Positions 1-8,755 of a stretch of DNA of 64,000 nucleotides are shown piece by piece. Under the pieces are notes generated by a model. That model saw nothing but the letters and a program-made list of their open reading frames with translations, did not search any database and was not told where the DNA came from. The position numbers were made by a program, and so were the translations under genes. Every line of letters starts with the position of its first letter. The stretch's first letter is position 1. This DNA comes from Haloferula helveola (GTDB taxonomy: Bacteria > Verrucomicrobiota > Verrucomicrobiia > Verrucomicrobiales > Akkermansiaceae). The stretch is from assembly GCF_037076345.1 (NCBI RefSeq), contig NZ_AP024702.1, positions 186,001-250,000 of the forward strand. Reading direction: 5' to 3'.

Positions 1-2129
1 CCCCGTCCGAGGGAACGCTCGTCGCCAACGGAGCCTTCCCCGGAGAATTCAATCAGGGAACCCCGACCGACGCGCCGATCCGGATCGACGGGCTTGATCT
101 CGACGGAGTCGGAGGCAACGACGACTACATCGACTTCACACTCCGGTTCGAGGCCACCCGCGACAGCAACCCTCAGGTCAACTGGACCGGTGCGGGCCAA
201 GGGGTGACCGGCGACCTGAGCCCCGGCAACCTCGAGGAACTGACCATCACGGTGGTCGATATCGTCGCCAAACCCGGACTGGCCGGCTTCGCCAACTTTG
301 ACGGTTTTACCGCAGCTTCCCTCTACCTCGGCGGGAGCGGAATCATCACGGACGGTGAGGCCGACATCAACGGCACCCCCGTCGCGGACACTTTCGACGC
401 GACCGGTGGATTCACGTTCAACGTGACCGAACTCGCCCTTCCCGGCACTCCGGCCACGGTGGTCATCGACAACGTGGTGGCGAGCGACGGCGACTTCCGC
501 TTCCGCCAATGCGACATTTCGATCACCTATGATCCGAACGCCCTTCCACCGCCCGTGACCGTGACTTCGGTCGGCACGAACCTGCGAAACGACAACGTCT
601 ACCCGACAGTCGGTGGACCGCTGCAGGGCGGCGCGAGCATCGGTGACATCATTCCGAATCCCGACGCGACCTACCCTCCGGCCGGCAGCCCGGCTACGGA
701 CTTCCCGCTCCGCTGGACCGGACTCGATCTCGATAGCGACGGCCTCGCGGATGACTATTTCAACTTCTCCATCCGCTTCACCAACGCCTCCGGCATCGGT
801 GAGAACATCGCGACCAGCAACCAGGGGGTCGGCGTCAAGGGAGGTGCCGGGGGCGAACTTGCCAACGACAACCTGAATGACGGAGACGAGATTCTGGTCG
901 AGGTCGTTGACATCCAGGTGAGCCCCGGCCTTGTCGGGAGCGTGATTTTCGACGGCTTCAGCGCCGCAGGCCTCGGGGCCGGCGTCGGAGCGAGCGGCGG
1001 CGCGGTTTCGATCGGCTGCGATATCAATGGACAACCGGTGTTCATCGATCTCCCGGACAACCTCGCCTACCAATACGCCACCGACAAGGCGACGTTCGCC
1101 TCGCTCATCTCCACAGTCCTGTTCGACAACGTTAATGAAACTGCCGACCTCAAGAACCCTACCGGCCGGGTCCGCGAACTGGACATGCAGTTCACCTACG
1201 ACGCGTCGGTCGCGCCGCCGCCGGTATCGTTGACCACGAATGATCTCAACCTCAGGAATGACGCGGCATTCACCTATCCGGACGTCGCCCCGCCCGGACC
1301 GGGCAAGGGCGGTTCGAACCTCGGCAACATCGTGGCTCAGCCCGGCTTCGACGCTACCGCGGTGGTCGCCGCACCGACCATCGACCTGCTTTGCCGCTGG
1401 CAGGACCTGGACCTCGACAACAGCGGATCGGCCGATGACTACATCGACTTCACGGTCCGCTTCAGCTCCGGCACGGCGGACAATGTGAGCTTCGGCGGCG
1501 AGGGAATCGGCATTTCCGGGAACGGCTCGGCGGGAATCGATCCCGGCGAGGTGCTGACCGCGGAGATCGTCAATATCCAGCTCAGCCCGGGCACCCTCGG
1601 CAGCGTGACCTTCGGTGGCTTCTCAGAGGCCGGCTTCTTCGCCAGCGGCAGCGCGGGCGCCGGCAACCCCACGTCCGGTGACGCGACCTGCGACATCAAT
1701 GGCAATACCGTGATGATCAACCTCAACGGCACCGGCTATACGAATCAGACCGTGAGAGCAGCCTTCGGGAGCCCGACTTCAACGGTGGTGTTCGACAACG
1801 CCACCTACACCGCAGGCACGATCACCCCGGTCGGAAGGGCACGGGACTTCGACTTCGCGTTCACCTACAGCCAGTCGGGCGCCCCCCTGCCGGACGGCAA
1901 CCTCCGGATCAGCAGCGTCACCTTCAATTCGGGCGACCTGACGATCACCACGGTGGATGTCGTCGACGGCGCGACCTATCATCTCGAGCACTCACCCGAT
2001 CTCACGACCCCGTTCGCCCCGCTCGCCGGTTCCGAACAGGTCGGTGCCGGCGGCCAATTGGTCCATGTCGTCAGTGTCGGAGGTGCCGATAAAGGATTCT
2101 ACCGGGTGGTCGAGGGGCCCATTCCCTGA
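1..2129 (+). CDS. Secreted tandem-repeat protein, 5' end outside window
   Basis: The frame is already open at the first base, so the true start lies upstream. The visible part is about 709 residues made of roughly 215-residue tandem units. Each unit has a core of the form LDLDxxGxxDDYxxFxxRF, seen near bases 93-150, 720-780 and 1407-1465, and a closing (T)YDxxxxPPPV segment near 525-560 and 1190-1220. After the last unit comes a C-terminal module of about 70 residues with YHLEHSPDLTTPF and GFYRV, which resembles the tail of the protein at 6364-8649. Function is unknown. The Asp-rich cores suggest calcium binding and the whole looks like an extracellular surface protein. It converges on the FecR-LamG gene, with a hairpin between them. 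I do not recognise a named family. Confidence 0.75.
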   Translation, partial: PSEGTLVANGAFPGEFNQGTPTDAPIRIDGLDLDGVGGNDDYIDFTLRFEATRDSNPQVNWTGAGQGVTGDLSPGNLEELTITVVDIVAKPGLAGFANFDGFTAASLYLGGSGIITDGEADINGTPVADTFDATGGFTFNVTELALPGTPATVVIDNVVASDGDFRFRQCDISITYDPNALPPPVTVTSVGTNLRNDNVYPTVGGPLQGGASIGDIIPNPDATYPPAGSPATDFPLRWTGLDLDSDGLADDYFNFSIRFTNASGIGENIATSNQGVGVKGGAGGELANDNLNDGDEILVEVVDIQVSPGLVGSVIFDGFSAAGLGAGVGASGGAVSIGCDINGQPVFIDLPDNLAYQYATDKATFASLISTVLFDNVNETADLKNPTGRVRELDMQFTYDASVAPPPVSLTTNDLNLRNDAAFTYPDVAPPGPGKGGSNLGNIVAQPGFDATAVVAAPTIDLLCRWQDLDLDNSGSADDYIDFTVRFSSGTADNVSFGGEGIGISGNGSAGIDPGEVLTAEIVNIQLSPGTLGSVTFGGFSEAGFFASGSAGAGNPTSGDATCDINGNTVMINLNGTGYTNQTVRAAFGSPTSTVVFDNATYTAGTITPVGRARDFDFAFTYSQSGAPLPDGNLRISSVTFNSGDLTITTVDVVDGATYHLEHSPDLTTPFAPLAGSEQVGAGGQLVHVVSVGGADKGFYRVVEGPIP

Positions 2130-2163
2130 GATCCACGTCAGCCGCCCCACCAATGATCCCGAT

Positions 2164-2202
2164 CCTCTCCGCATATCCGTATCCCAGATCGCTGCGGAGA
2201 GG
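2164..2202. terminator. Bidirectional terminator-like hairpin
   Basis: A perfect 10-bp inverted repeat (CCTCTCCGCA at 2164-2173 and TGCGGAGAGG at 2193-2202, 19-nt loop) lies between two convergent genes ending at 2129 and 2243. Position and stem strength suit a shared terminator. There is no long T run on either side, so this is inference. Confidence 0.5.
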
Positions 2203-2242
2203 TATTGGGCGCGCTGGCGGAGGCCGCTTGCCCGCTAATCGT

Positions 2243-3880
2243 TCAGGGCTTCCCGCTTTCCCAATGACGCGTGACTTCCTCAGGAGTCCAAGCCCGCTTG
2301 AGGATCAGAAACTCGTCGACAACGCCATCGAGGTTCCGGACCTCGAACTCAGTACCGGCCGCCCATTCGTGATACGGCCAGTTGCCGATGTCCGCCACAC
2401 CCACTCCCAGCTTCCGCTTCTCAATGATTGGCCGGGCATCGATCGGAACGCCGTTCAGATAGTGGCGGACGAGTTCGGCCTCCGGATCGTAGACCACCAC
2501 CAACTGCATCCAGTCACCGAGCTCGCCGCCGGGCTTGGAAAACAGGTTGAAGTCGGCGTGGTAGTGATGCCTAACCGGCTCCCCCACCCCCTCGTTCAGT
2601 GTTTCGGAAAAGTGCACGTGCACCTTGTCCTCCGCGACTTTCACCAAGGTCCAGTGAACGAACCTCCGCTGGTTGGTCTCGGGGTGGAGCAGGGCGACCT
2701 CCTGCGAGTCGAGATCATCGAGACGGACCCAACAGGCCATCGTCAGAGCGTCGTATTCACCGGGAAGGTTGAGCCTGACCCGGTGCGACGAGTTCGAAAA
2801 ACGAAGTCCTCCCTTCCCCGGCCAGCGGCCCTGCGTCCACTCGCATCCCACAACCGCACCGTAGCTTCCCGGGAGGGCCGTGGCGGCACGGTTCTCGACC
2901 TGGCGTTCCCATGGGGAATCGGACATGAAAGAGTAATCGACCAGAAGGTCGGGATCCTGCCGCAAGGTCTCCGAATAGGCTTCCCAGCGATGGAGATTCT
3001 CGCGTGCAGCGCGTGCGATCCCCTTCGAGGCATGAAATGCTTCCGGTCGCGCGTCGATCGCCTCCCGCACGCCTCCGGCGGACCACCGGACTCCCTGCCC
3101 GCGGGTCAGCAACTCGAGCTTCTCCGTCTCGCCGCCGTCGGCATCGGGAAAGACCTCGACCTCGCCGTCGAGCACATGCACCTCTCCCTCGCCCTCAGCG
3201 CCGACCCGGATGCCGAACTCGGTGCCGAGATCGACCACGTCATACTGGCGGGTCTCCACCCGGAAGCCGCGGGCAGGAACGGGCACCTGGGCCCAGAGAT
3301 TCCCATAGTCGAGACGGCTGAGCATCGGGTTCGCCAGTTCGAGCTTGGCCGGAGCCTCAAGGATGACCGTCGCGCCCGAGTAGAAGTCGATCTGCACCAG
3401 CCCTTCCGTCAGCTCGATCATTCCCGGTCCAACCGGCAAGCCACTCTCAAGACGCGTCACCTCCAGCGAGGTCGACGCGCCCCACACCGCTCCCTTGGTT
3501 CTGGAAATCACCGCGATCCCGTCGGCATCGAGTTCGCCGGACTCCGGCGGGCCCGCGGTCGGCGGCACATCGGAAGGCATGTTCGCCTTCCAAGCGTATC
3601 CTAGCACGAGGGCTACCGCCGCCGCGATCGGCAGCAGTGCCCGGCGGACCGCCGGCTGCCGGAACCACGCAATCCGCGCGGGAACCACCTCGGACGGATT
3701 GCCCTGAAGTTGGTCCCTGAGTTCCGCGCTCAGGTAGAGGTGCTCGGCCAGCCGCCGCCTCGCGGCGGGATGGGAGCGGATAATCTTCCTGAGCTTCTCC
3801 GCATCGGCTTCCTGCAGCGAGTCACTGCGCAACAGCTCGGCGAGGCGATCCACCTCCTTGCTCGTGATTTCGGATTCCAT
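2243..3880 (-). CDS. FecR-like membrane protein with LamG domain (anti-sigma partner)
   Basis: This 545-residue protein has a cytoplasmic helical N-terminus (residues 1-75), one membrane segment at about 80-96, a FecR-like region at about 155-265 (VDLGTEFGIRV, VHVLDGEVEVF) and a C-terminal concanavalin-type LamG domain at about 345-540. The ATG at 3880 follows the TGA of the ECF sigma gene with one base between them. I therefore prefer it to a longer frame that would run into the sigma gene. In Planctomycetes and Verrucomicrobia such FecR-LamG proteins sit beside ECF sigma factors and are thought to sense extracellular ligands and control the sigma factor. The ligand is not visible; a polysaccharide is plausible given the sulfatase upstream. 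Confidence 0.8.
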   Translation of the reverse strand: MESEITSKEVDRLAELLRSDSLQEADAEKLRKIIRSHPAARRRLAEHLYLSAELRDQLQGNPSEVVPARIAWFRQPAVRRALLPIAAAVALVLGYAWKANMPSDVPPTAGPPESGELDADGIAVISRTKGAVWGASTSLEVTRLESGLPVGPGMIELTEGLVQIDFYSGATVILEAPAKLELANPMLSRLDYGNLWAQVPVPARGFRVETRQYDVVDLGTEFGIRVGAEGEGEVHVLDGEVEVFPDADGGETEKLELLTRGQGVRWSAGGVREAIDARPEAFHASKGIARAARENLHRWEAYSETLRQDPDLLVDYSFMSDSPWERQVENRAATALPGSYGAVVGCEWTQGRWPGKGGLRFSNSSHRVRLNLPGEYDALTMACWVRLDDLDSQEVALLHPETNQRRFVHWTLVKVAEDKVHVHFSETLNEGVGEPVRHHYHADFNLFSKPGGELGDWMQLVVVYDPEAELVRHYLNGVPIDARPIIEKRKLGVGVADIGNWPYHEWAAGTEFEVRNLDGVVDEFLILKRAWTPEEVTRHWESGKP

Positions 3881-3881
3881 G

Positions 3882-4502
3882 TCAGGTGGGGTTGGATGCG
3901 CGGTTGCAGCGCTCCCGGATGCAATCGAGCAGCATGCCGTGAGCCTTTTCGAGAAGCAGATAGATGGAACGGACACTCAGGTCGTTGCGTTCGGCGATCT
4001 CAGGGACGGTGGCCTCATCCTGATACCGCGCCCAAACAACCTTGCGGCAACGCTGCGGCAGCCGTGGCAGGCATTGCTGCAAAGCGTCACGGCGGTCATC
4101 AATCTCGCAGGCCACCGCCATGGCGTCATCGGCCAACCTCATCAGGTCCTCGTCGTCAAGGGCAAGGGGCAGCTTCGCCTGCTTGCGCCGCCAGTTCAGC
4201 GAGCAAAAACGCGCCACACTCATCGCCCACGCCGCGAAATCGGTGCCTTCTTCGAACTGGTCGAACTTCCGCCAGAGGACCATCGAGACCTCCTGCATCA
4301 GGTCCTCAGCACCCTGGTGGTTGTGAACCAGCGAGAAAATGAAGCCGTAAATCCGGTGCCGGTTGGCGATCAGCAGCTGCGAAAACAACATGCCTCTGTC
4401 CTCGGCTCCTGCGATCCCTGGCGCGGTGGGGTTTGGAGTGGGTTCCTCGCTCACGGATAGGAAATGTGTCTTGTACACGGATCGCTGCAAGGGATCCGGC
4501 AC
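3882..4502 (-). CDS. ECF-type RNA polymerase sigma factor
   Basis: The protein is about 206 residues and carries sigma-70 region 2 (EDLMQEVSMVLWRKFDQF, then GTDFAAWAMSVARF) and a C-terminal region 4 helix-turn-helix (VPEIAERNDLSVRSIYLLL). The wording of region 2 matches the Rhodopirellula/Verrucomicrobium subfamily of ECF factors. The first possible start is a GTG at 4502; two further in-frame GTGs lie within the next 17 codons and no ribosome site decides between them. The gene is translationally adjacent to the FecR-LamG gene downstream and 57 bp behind a sulfatase gene on the same strand, so the three may be one transcript. It probably directs transcription of surface-polysaccharide genes, but its target promoters are not identifiable here. 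Confidence 0.88.
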   Translation of the reverse strand: MPDPLQRSVYKTHFLSVSEEPTPNPTAPGIAGAEDRGMLFSQLLIANRHRIYGFIFSLVHNHQGAEDLMQEVSMVLWRKFDQFEEGTDFAAWAMSVARFCSLNWRRKQAKLPLALDDEDLMRLADDAMAVACEIDDRRDALQQCLPRLPQRCRKVVWARYQDEATVPEIAERNDLSVRSIYLLLEKAHGMLLDCIRERCNRASNPT

Positions 4503-4559
4503 TTTTTTCGGATCACCGAATGGCAGCGAATCACCGCATGACCAGCGATCTCCGGACGA

Positions 4560-6080
4560 TCAGGAACCCTTCGTCGGAACCTTGCTGCGCCGGATCTCGA
4601 GATAGCGTTTGAGCATCGACTGGACGCGCTCCTTCTCTGCCGGATCACCGACGAGGTTGCCCGCCTCCTTCTCCTGCGGATTCTTCCCGAGATGGAACAA
4701 CGCCATTGGCTCGAACTTGCTGAGGTTCCGATCGGTCTGAATCACCAGCTTCCACGGCCCGTCGCGGAAGATCAGCTCGTTTTTGCTGCCGGCCTGCAAC
4801 AGCAGCTCCGAAGGCCTCCTGAACGACGGATCCCCGAGAAACAGCGGAAGCAGATTCGTCGAGTCCATCGCCTGATCCGCCGGAACATCGGTACCTGCCA
4901 CCGCCGCGAAGGTCGCGAGCAGGTCATGGGTGGTCACCGGTATCGGGCTGCTGCCCGGCGCGACTTTCCCCGGCCAATGGACGAAGAACGGCACCCTGTG
5001 CCCCCCCTCGAAAGGCGAGTTTTTGTTCGACCGGAACCCGCCGTTCGATTGGTGGCCGGCTTGCTGTCCCGCCTTGTCGACCAAACCGCCGTTGTCCGAG
5101 GTGACCACGATCAGCGTGTTGCCCAACGCTCCGGTCTCCTTCAGCGCCTCTACGATCATGCCAATCTGGACATCGAACTCGATCACGGTATCCAGGTGCT
5201 TGCTTGGCGTCCGCCCGGCAACCTCCACGCCATCCAGCCGATCCGGAGGGCAGTGCGGCAGGTGGACATTGGGACTCCAGTAGCAAAGGAAGAACGGCTG
5301 GTCCTTCTTCTGACCCCGGATGAACGAAACCGCTTTTCCCGCAAGAATCCCGCTGACCTTGCGGGTGTCCCAGCCTGAGTCGCCCGGGCCCGGCCCCTTG
5401 TCGGAGACGAATCCGGGATCAAGCGCGCTCTCGCGATCGAGGTGGATGATGGAGGAGTCCTTTGAGAAAGGCGACCACTCGCCATTCTCGTAGGCGAGAT
5501 ACACCGGTCCCTGAATCCCGCAGGGAAGGGTGAAGTCATACTGGAACCCTAGTGATTGCGGACCTCCGGAGACCCAGCGCGTGAGGTCCACCGGAAGCCC
5601 GGCCTTTCCACGGTCCTCTCCCCGGTAGATTCCGGGGCCGTCGCTTCGCTTGAAGTCACCGCCCAGATGCCATTTGCCGATGAACGCGGTGGCATAGCCG
5701 GCGTCACGGGTCACCGTACCCAAAGTCACCTGCCCCTCGCCAAAGGGTGACTCACGGAAGGTTCCCCAGACTCCCCACGGCGCGTAGCTGCGGTAGTTCA
5801 AGTTGCCGCTCATCGTGCAGTATCGTGTCGGCGAGCAGAGCGCGGTCGACGAGTGCCCGTCGGTAAACCAAAGCGAACCCTCCGCGAGCCGGTCGAGATT
5901 CGGAGTCGGCACGATCACCTCCTTGCGTTCGAATTTCCGACGGTGGAATCCAACGTCCCCGAGTCCGAGATCATCCGCCATCACGAACACGATGTTCGGG
6001 CGTCCGGGTTGTTCCTTCGAGTGGACGACGGAATGGACCGCCAGGCTGATCGAAAGCAGATGCAGGACCGCGTTGTTCAT
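4560..6080 (-). CDS. S1-family sulfatase, secreted
   Basis: This 506-residue formylglycine-dependent sulfatase has a short signal peptide (residues 1-20), the metal-binding start NIVFVMADDLGLGD with the Asp pair at 36-37, and the maturation motif CSPTR with the modified Cys at about 82. The GKWHLGG and SDNGG motifs follow, and the fold is that of the alkaline phosphatase superfamily. The ATG at 6080 is chosen because it starts directly at a signal peptide; the frame extends 39 codons upstream without one. It would release sulfate from a polysaccharide or oligosaccharide in the periplasm or outside. It is followed by the ECF sigma and FecR-LamG genes. Substrate subfamily was not resolved by eye. 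Confidence 0.92.
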   Translation of the reverse strand: MNNAVLHLLSISLAVHSVVHSKEQPGRPNIVFVMADDLGLGDVGFHRRKFERKEVIVPTPNLDRLAEGSLWFTDGHSSTALCSPTRYCTMSGNLNYRSYAPWGVWGTFRESPFGEGQVTLGTVTRDAGYATAFIGKWHLGGDFKRSDGPGIYRGEDRGKAGLPVDLTRWVSGGPQSLGFQYDFTLPCGIQGPVYLAYENGEWSPFSKDSSIIHLDRESALDPGFVSDKGPGPGDSGWDTRKVSGILAGKAVSFIRGQKKDQPFFLCYWSPNVHLPHCPPDRLDGVEVAGRTPSKHLDTVIEFDVQIGMIVEALKETGALGNTLIVVTSDNGGLVDKAGQQAGHQSNGGFRSNKNSPFEGGHRVPFFVHWPGKVAPGSSPIPVTTHDLLATFAAVAGTDVPADQAMDSTNLLPLFLGDPSFRRPSELLLQAGSKNELIFRDGPWKLVIQTDRNLSKFEPMALFHLGKNPQEKEAGNLVGDPAEKERVQSMLKRYLEIRRSKVPTKGS

Positions 6081-6363
6081 GTTCGCCAAGGATATGTCAC
6101 CCCAGCCGGGCTCCCTGCAAGGGTCGCGCTGGCCGGCTTCAACTCCAAGCGTACCGGCCCCTCCGAAAAAGATTTTTGAGCAATTTCCTGCAAGCATTCC
6201 GAACCGCGAACATCTCCCTGTATCGGATCGTCCGCAGTGCGGCCGCTTCCGGTCGAATCAGCCGTCCCGCCCCCATCCGGGAGACTGCCCGAAACCCTCA
6301 AAAACCGACAACCCGTCACGACTCCGGTTTTCCAATCCGGAGTCGTGTGAAATCCGAAAAACC
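6081..6363. other. Divergent intergenic region
   Basis: These 283 bases separate the divergent sulfatase and repeat-protein genes and must hold both promoters. I see no convincing sigma-70 boxes. The only clear structure is the perfect hairpin at 6317-6347. No RNA gene or short conserved coding frame was recognised. Confidence 0.5.
6317..6347 (+). promoter_or_regulatory. Perfect hairpin in the leader of the 6364 gene
   Basis: Arms CACGACTCCGG (6317-6327) and CCGGAGTCGTG (6337-6347) are perfect complements with a 9-nt loop, ending 16 bases before the ATG at 6364. It could be a leader hairpin affecting mRNA stability or translation, or a DNA operator. It is not placed like a terminator of the divergent gene. 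Function is inferred only. Confidence 0.5.
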
Positions 6364-8649
6364 ATGAGAAAAGCCCACCTTGTCCCTGCGCTAGCTGTGT
6401 CCGCGCAACTCGCCGCCCTGCCGGCGGCGTCCGGAGCCATCGATACCGATATCGACGGATACAGTGACTCCTTCGAAACGAGCAACAGCTTCGATCCTCT
6501 CGATCCCCACAGCAATCCGCTGGTCGTCTTCCACTCCGACTTCTCGAACGCGGGAGGTTTCGTCGACGGCAACCTCAGCGGACAGTTGGGGTGGCTCGGC
6601 CAGACGACGACCCAGGTCGAGACGGCCACCGCCACGATCAGCAACTCCGGCGTCGGCTATATCCGCAACGCTCACGGCGCTGGCGCTCTCGGCAGCACCG
6701 GTGGTGATCCGGGAACCGCCGTCCGGACATTCATGACCGACGACATCCTGTCGATCGAGTTCGACTACCAGTTCACCCTTCCTCCGTCGGTGAACGTGAA
6801 CATGGCCAACGTCGGCATCCGCGGCGAAACCGCCAACAACTGGACCGCCGTGCAGGGATTCAAGCTCGCCTACAACCAGTTCTCCGCGGCAAGTGGCGGC
6901 TCGGTCAAGTTCTGGCCGGACCGTAGCGACACTGCAAATGCCGACGCCTTGATCATCGACGGAGCCCTGCTGGGGCTGAACGCCGCGGGAGATCCGGGAG
7001 TCGGCGACGGCACCGCGGACTTCGAAAGCGATGACATCCGGGTTGCCTACACCGCGCGTTGCACCGATGCGGCCACCCAGGCCTGGGAAGTCATCGGCTT
7101 TACCGTGACCAACCTGACCACTGCCCAAACGTGGGACTACAGCGGACCCGCCCAGACCTTCACCTATGACGACGATGGCGGAGCGGTTCCCGCCACTCCC
7201 GTCGAGGCCTTCCTTGCGCAGCAACTCGCTCCGAACGGCAACGCGGGCTTCGTCGGCAGATCCGGCCGGGCCCTGTTCCGCTATGCCTCGGGCGCGATCG
7301 ACAATGACTCCGATGGCCTCACCCAGGCCGAGGAGTTCGCCCTCGGAACCTCCGATGGCGAAGCGGATTCCGACGGCGACACCTTCAGCGATGAAGATGA
7401 AGTTTACGTCCACGGCACGGACCCTCTCGACAACACCAGCTACCCCGACTCGCCGGAAGTGGCATCCGACGACTTCTCGACCTACTCCGCCGGAACCACT
7501 CCTTCGACTTCCGACTGGTCAACCAAGTGGGATGGCTCCAATCCATCGCAGCGCAACCTTTGGAGCGTCGGTGCGACGAATGGAGTCGACGGCGGCCAGG
7601 GCTATGGTCTGGACGTGACCAAGGCTTGGCGGAACTACCACACCGTCAACCAGACACCCGTGGCTGGTGATGTCGTCATCCTCGAATCCGACTTCCAGTT
7701 CGCCACCACAGGAGCGGCGCTCAATGAAAGCGGCACCGGAGGAATCAACGGCGTCAACGACCGCTTCATCGGACTCGCCGCCGTGGCGACCGACAACGCG
7801 TGGTGGCAGGTAAACGGAAGCAACAGCTTCACCTTTTCCGTCTGCCGTCGCGCCGACGACAACTTCGGATTCTTTGTCGGCAACTCGCTGACGGGATGGG
7901 TCTCGAACTCGGCCATCGGCCTCGATCCCGGACTCACACCCTCGACCAGCGGTTGGTTCAAACTCCGCATAGAGATCTCGGAGACCAGTCCCGGCTCGGG
8001 CACGATGCAGGCGGTCTGCAAGGCGTCCTACAACGGCTCGGTGTTCTTCACCAGCGACCCGACCGCCCTTCCCGCCGCCTTCGACGGAACCAATGACGTC
8101 TACGGCATGCTGACGAACAGCTACAACACGGACCCGAGCAATGACACCGCGGCGCCGATCGACCCCCTCGATGCCGCGCCAGCGACTCCGGTCGGAGATC
8201 TCGCGAAGATCTCGGCCCTCGCGACCGACAACTTCAGCTCCACCGGCTACAGCGCTTCAGTCGACATCGATGGCGACACGCTCAGCCAAGCGGAAGAGGC
8301 GTTGCTCGGTACCAGCGATCTACTGACTGATACGGACGGCGACGGCTTCAGCGATGATGCGGAGATCACGGCGGGCACCGATCCGCTCGACGAGAACGAC
8401 TTCCCGGTCGTCGTTACTGTCGACCCGGAGGTGACCTTGTTCCAGTTCGTCGATGCCGACACCATCCAGGTCGACTTCACCGGTTCGCCTTCGGCATCCT
8501 ACAAGCTCACCTACTCACCCGACCTCGCGACACCCTTCAGCGATACCGGACTGACCACCGCGGCCGACGGTTCGGGTGTCGGATCGTTCACCTTCGATCT
8601 CCCCCTGCCCGTGTCAGCGAAGGGCTTCTTCAGGGTGGAGGACAACTGA
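6364..8649 (+). CDS. Secreted protein with thrombospondin type-3-like repeats
   Basis: This 761-residue protein starts at an ATG directly before a signal peptide (MRKAHLVPALAVSAQ, small residues to about 25). Calcium-loop repeats of the form DxDxDG...D.E...GTDPLD occur at the N-terminus, near residues 310-360 and near 635-680. Between them are two lectin-like (LamG/concanavalin-type) blocks. The last 70 residues (SYKLTYSPDLATPF, KGFFRVED) match the tail of the protein at 1-2129 and part of the DUF1800 protein at 22364-25435. It is probably a calcium-stabilised surface or extracellular protein, possibly binding glycans. A strong leader hairpin precedes it and a terminator-like stem follows it. 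Confidence 0.8.
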   Translation: MRKAHLVPALAVSAQLAALPAASGAIDTDIDGYSDSFETSNSFDPLDPHSNPLVVFHSDFSNAGGFVDGNLSGQLGWLGQTTTQVETATATISNSGVGYIRNAHGAGALGSTGGDPGTAVRTFMTDDILSIEFDYQFTLPPSVNVNMANVGIRGETANNWTAVQGFKLAYNQFSAASGGSVKFWPDRSDTANADALIIDGALLGLNAAGDPGVGDGTADFESDDIRVAYTARCTDAATQAWEVIGFTVTNLTTAQTWDYSGPAQTFTYDDDGGAVPATPVEAFLAQQLAPNGNAGFVGRSGRALFRYASGAIDNDSDGLTQAEEFALGTSDGEADSDGDTFSDEDEVYVHGTDPLDNTSYPDSPEVASDDFSTYSAGTTPSTSDWSTKWDGSNPSQRNLWSVGATNGVDGGQGYGLDVTKAWRNYHTVNQTPVAGDVVILESDFQFATTGAALNESGTGGINGVNDRFIGLAAVATDNAWWQVNGSNSFTFSVCRRADDNFGFFVGNSLTGWVSNSAIGLDPGLTPSTSGWFKLRIEISETSPGSGTMQAVCKASYNGSVFFTSDPTALPAAFDGTNDVYGMLTNSYNTDPSNDTAAPIDPLDAAPATPVGDLAKISALATDNFSSTGYSASVDIDGDTLSQAEEALLGTSDLLTDTDGDGFSDDAEITAGTDPLDENDFPVVVTVDPEVTLFQFVDADTIQVDFTGSPSASYKLTYSPDLATPFSDTGLTTAADGSGVGSFTFDLPLPVSAKGFFRVEDN

Positions 8650-8689
8650 ACCGACTTCCGCCAACCGAGTGTTGGCAATCATTGGGGTT

Positions 8690-8728
8690 GGCCGGCCGGG
8701 GTTTCGAATTGGGTTTCCCCGGTCGGCC
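8690..8728 (+). terminator. GC-rich terminator-like hairpin
   Basis: Arms at 8690-8701 and 8717-8728 pair over 12 bp with one mismatch and a 15-nt loop, followed by GCTTTCTT. It lies 41 bases after the stop of the plus-strand repeat protein and before the convergent cupin gene. It fits a rho-independent terminator. Confidence 0.55.
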
Positions 8729-8755
8729 GCTTTCTTCGAGGCCGCTTCGGAGACC

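Noticed and set aside
2153-3604. Long plus-strand frame opposite the FecR-LamG gene
   Set aside because: It is antisense to a gene with clear FecR and LamG motifs; its translation is low-complexity and matches no family.
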